Source: Oscillospiraceae bacterium (lineage in GTDB: Bacteria > Bacillota > Clostridia > Oscillospirales > Acutalibacteraceae). From it: a DNA stretch of 64,000 bases. The translations under genes and the position numbers were made by a program. The notes under the pieces were generated by a model, which worked only from the letters and a program-made list of their open reading frames with translations, made no database searches and was not told the origin of the DNA. The DNA lies in assembly GCA_022487055.1 (NCBI GenBank), contig JAKVJJ010000005.1, forward strand, positions 1 through 64,000, in the 5' to 3' direction. This document shows positions 62,293-64,000 of this stretch, in pieces; the stretch's first letter is position 1, and each line of letters opens with the position of its first letter.

Positions 62293-63316
62293 GCTGCATC
62301 CTCCTTCCCAAATATTCTTTAATCGCGTCCTGCAGTGCGGTATCCGGCACCTTTGCGATTGCCGGAGCGAACTGCGCCTCGATGACAAGCTGCTTTGCCT
62401 GTGCTTCGGTCAAGCCGCGGGACAGCAGGTAGAACAGCCGCTGTGCGTTGATTTTTCCGATAGTTGCTGCGTGCTGTCCGTCCACATCTTCTTCACTGCA
62501 CAGAATCAATGGAACTGTGCGGTTGCGTGCCTCCGGACTGAACAACAGCGTATTCTCCACTTCATGGCCCACCGAATGTGACGCACCACGGATAAAGTCA
62601 ATGGTCCCACGGTAAATCTTGTCGCTGTGCCCGAAAAGCGCACCGGCAGCCGTCATATCACTGGTCGTCTTTCGGCCGGTATGGCGGGCAATATAATTCA
62701 TATCCAACCGGCGGTCTTCCTCGCCAAGATAAATTGTATCGGCACCAAAACTGCTCTGATAACCCTCCAGCAAGGCAAGACAGCCAGCAAAAGCGTCTTT
62801 GCCGCCCAGTTCCGCCTGCACGATTTCCGCATGGGCACCGTCGCCCAATAGAAAACCAACATCGTCAAAATGGCGGCTCCTGTTATTGAGCATCTGTACC
62901 TGCACCAAACGTACCCACGCGCCCTTATCCGCGATAATTTTTGTCAGGCCGCCGTGAAAGCACGCAGTGTTATCCGCAGAAGTATAGGACTGCAGCACAG
63001 TGACACTGCTGCCCTCATGCGCGTGAATCAGTGTAACATCCACCGTCGGGTGTTCGTCGGCAAGGGAATACCGCATGGATTCGGCATCGATAATTTCTTT
63101 TCCCGCTTCCGCTTCTATCACATGGTAATCCGTGCAGTTGTGCGCGGCAAAGTCAGCCGCTTCCTCACCCATGCCGGTCTTTATCCGCCCGAATTCTTCC
63201 GGAATGGAAGCGGTTGATTTTCCGGTCTGCTGTGCAATCAGTTCCGCGCGGTTAACGCCCAAATGGTTCCATGTGAGCGCCGGAAGTGTATTGATATTTT
63301 TAAGTTGTTCTTCCAT
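62285..63316 (-). CDS. sufD: Fe-S cluster assembly protein SufD
   Basis: 343 aa, slightly short for SufD. A beta-helical core with HAHEGSSVTVLQSYTS, LGDGAHAEIVQAELGGKD and RRLDMNYIARHTGRKT, and the C-terminal HAATIGKINAQRLFYLLSRGLTEAQAKQLVIEAQFAPAI signature shared with SufB. Forms the SufBCD scaffold. The ATG at 63316 lies 57 nt after sufB. Confidence 0.93.
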   Translation of the reverse strand: MEEQLKNINTLPALTWNHLGVNRAELIAQQTGKSTASIPEEFGRIKTGMGEEAADFAAHNCTDYHVIEAEAGKEIIDAESMRYSLADEHPTVDVTLIHAHEGSSVTVLQSYTSADNTACFHGGLTKIIADKGAWVRLVQVQMLNNRSRHFDDVGFLLGDGAHAEIVQAELGGKDAFAGCLALLEGYQSSFGADTIYLGEEDRRLDMNYIARHTGRKTTSDMTAAGALFGHSDKIYRGTIDFIRGASHSVGHEVENTLLFSPEARNRTVPLILCSEEDVDGQHAATIGKINAQRLFYLLSRGLTEAQAKQLVIEAQFAPAIAKVPDTALQDAIKEYLGRRMQLD

Positions 63317-63373
63317 AATTGTTTATCCTCCAACGTCAATCAGGCAAAGGTATAAAAATGAAAATACTAAAGC

Positions 63374-64000
63374 TCATGCCTTGCACACAGGAGCACTCTT
63401 ATCGTCCATTTCCAGCTTAATCAGGTTGTTCATTTCCACCGCGTATTCCACCGGCAGTTCCTTGGAAATCGGCTCCGCAAAACCACTGACAATCATGGCG
63501 CGTGCGTCTTCCTCACTGATACCGCGGCTCATCAGATAAAACACTGCGTCATCACTGATACGCCCAATTTTCGCCTCATGGCCGACATCCGCGTCATCAT
63601 TGCGAATATCCATTGCCGGAATCGTGTCGGAGCGGGACTTGCTGTCCAGCATCAGAGATTCACAGGAAACAGAAGATTTACAGCCAACCGCATTCTTAGC
63701 AATCGTTACGGCACTGCGGTAAGTGCATTCGCCGCCGTCCTTGGAAATCGACTTGGTGACAATGTGAGAGCTGGTATGCGGTGCGGCATGAACTACCTTG
63801 GCGCCGGTATCCAGCTGCTGCCCTCTGCCGGCGAAAGTAATGCCAGTAAATTCCATGCGCGCGCCCTCGCCCTGCAGCACACTCATCGGGTAAAGATAAG
63901 AAGTGTGCGAACCAAAGGAGCCGGAAACCCACTCAATGGCCCCGCCCTTTTTCACCAAAGCCCGCTTGGTATTCAAGTTATACATATTTTTAGACCAATT
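63374..64000 (-). CDS. sufB: Fe-S cluster assembly protein SufB, C-terminal part (runs off right edge)
   Basis: About 209 C-terminal residues; the 5' end lies beyond base 64000. NWSKNMYNLNTKRA at the edge, GSFGSHTSYLYPMSVLQGEGARMEFTGITFAGRGQ, VGCKSSVSCESLMLD (conserved Cys used in cluster assembly) and VGHEAKIGRISDDAVFYLMSRGISEEDARAMIV identify SufB. sufC would be expected further to the right. Confidence 0.96.
   Translation of the reverse strand, partial: NWSKNMYNLNTKRALVKKGGAIEWVSGSFGSHTSYLYPMSVLQGEGARMEFTGITFAGRGQQLDTGAKVVHAAPHTSSHIVTKSISKDGGECTYRSAVTIAKNAVGCKSSVSCESLMLDSKSRSDTIPAMDIRNDDADVGHEAKIGRISDDAVFYLMSRGISEEDARAMIVSGFAEPISKELPVEYAVEMNNLIKLEMDDKSAPVCKA

Overview
The window looks like a chromosomal segment of a spore-forming Clostridia (Bacillota), most likely an Oscillospiraceae/Ruminococcaceae-type bacterium. 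This rests on the gene families, the strong GGAGG ribosome-binding sites, many TTGACA-17-TATAAT promoters, a T-box leader, a yybP-ykoY riboswitch, a YesM/YesN two-component pair, clostridial-type collagen-like and LLH-holin proteins, and a SUF operon ordered B-D-S-U. The lineage is inferred; there is no rRNA here to confirm it.

Layout. 1-7.8 kb is housekeeping: start of serC, a YdcF-like membrane protein, malic enzyme, a long stretch that is probably a large structured non-coding RNA on the minus strand (about 2.71-3.46 kb), a DUF1292 protein, a 6S-RNA-like gene, a DegV protein, a metal/cobalamin-type binding lipoprotein fused to a peptidoglycan-binding domain, and a DUF815 ATPase. 7.8-10.8 kb is an accessory island: tRNA-Ser(CGA), a transposase remnant, a collagen-like spore-surface-type gene with a sigma-K-like promoter, and a second hairpin-rich putative RNA. 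10.5-17.1 kb is an LplB/LplC-type sugar importer with a GH35-type beta-galactosidase, preceded by three operator-like repeats. 17.3-24.3 kb carries TPM/LemA proteins, a T-box-controlled tryptophan-type ABC transporter (trpXYZ-like), a small membrane protein, a cytidylate-kinase-like protein and a coupled ogt-alkD DNA repair pair.

24.3-31.3 kb has a GntR-controlled ABC exporter with three small permeases, a single-pass Pro/Ala/Gln-rich protein and a riboswitch-controlled P-type ATPase. 31.4-46.2 kb is rich in carbohydrate enzymes (GH3, GH106-like, DUF2264, GH1) and envelope functions: an orphan XhlA/LLH-holin pair, a D-Ala-D-Ala carboxypeptidase, and a four-gene SGNH/DUF4358/MBOAT/DHHW operon that looks like a surface O-acylation system.

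46.4-57.2 kb is a maltodextrin-type operon (binding protein, MalF, MalG, extracellular amylase lipoprotein), followed by a YesN/YesM two-component system and a frameshifted sugar-binding lipoprotein. 57.2-64 kb holds an MCP/CheW pair, uridine kinase and the SUF Fe-S assembly genes, running off the right edge inside sufB. Neither sugar importer encodes its own ATPase, so both probably share one encoded elsewhere.

The most unusual element is the promoter- and terminator-bounded, hairpin-dense, ORF-free unit of about 740 nt at 2712-3455.
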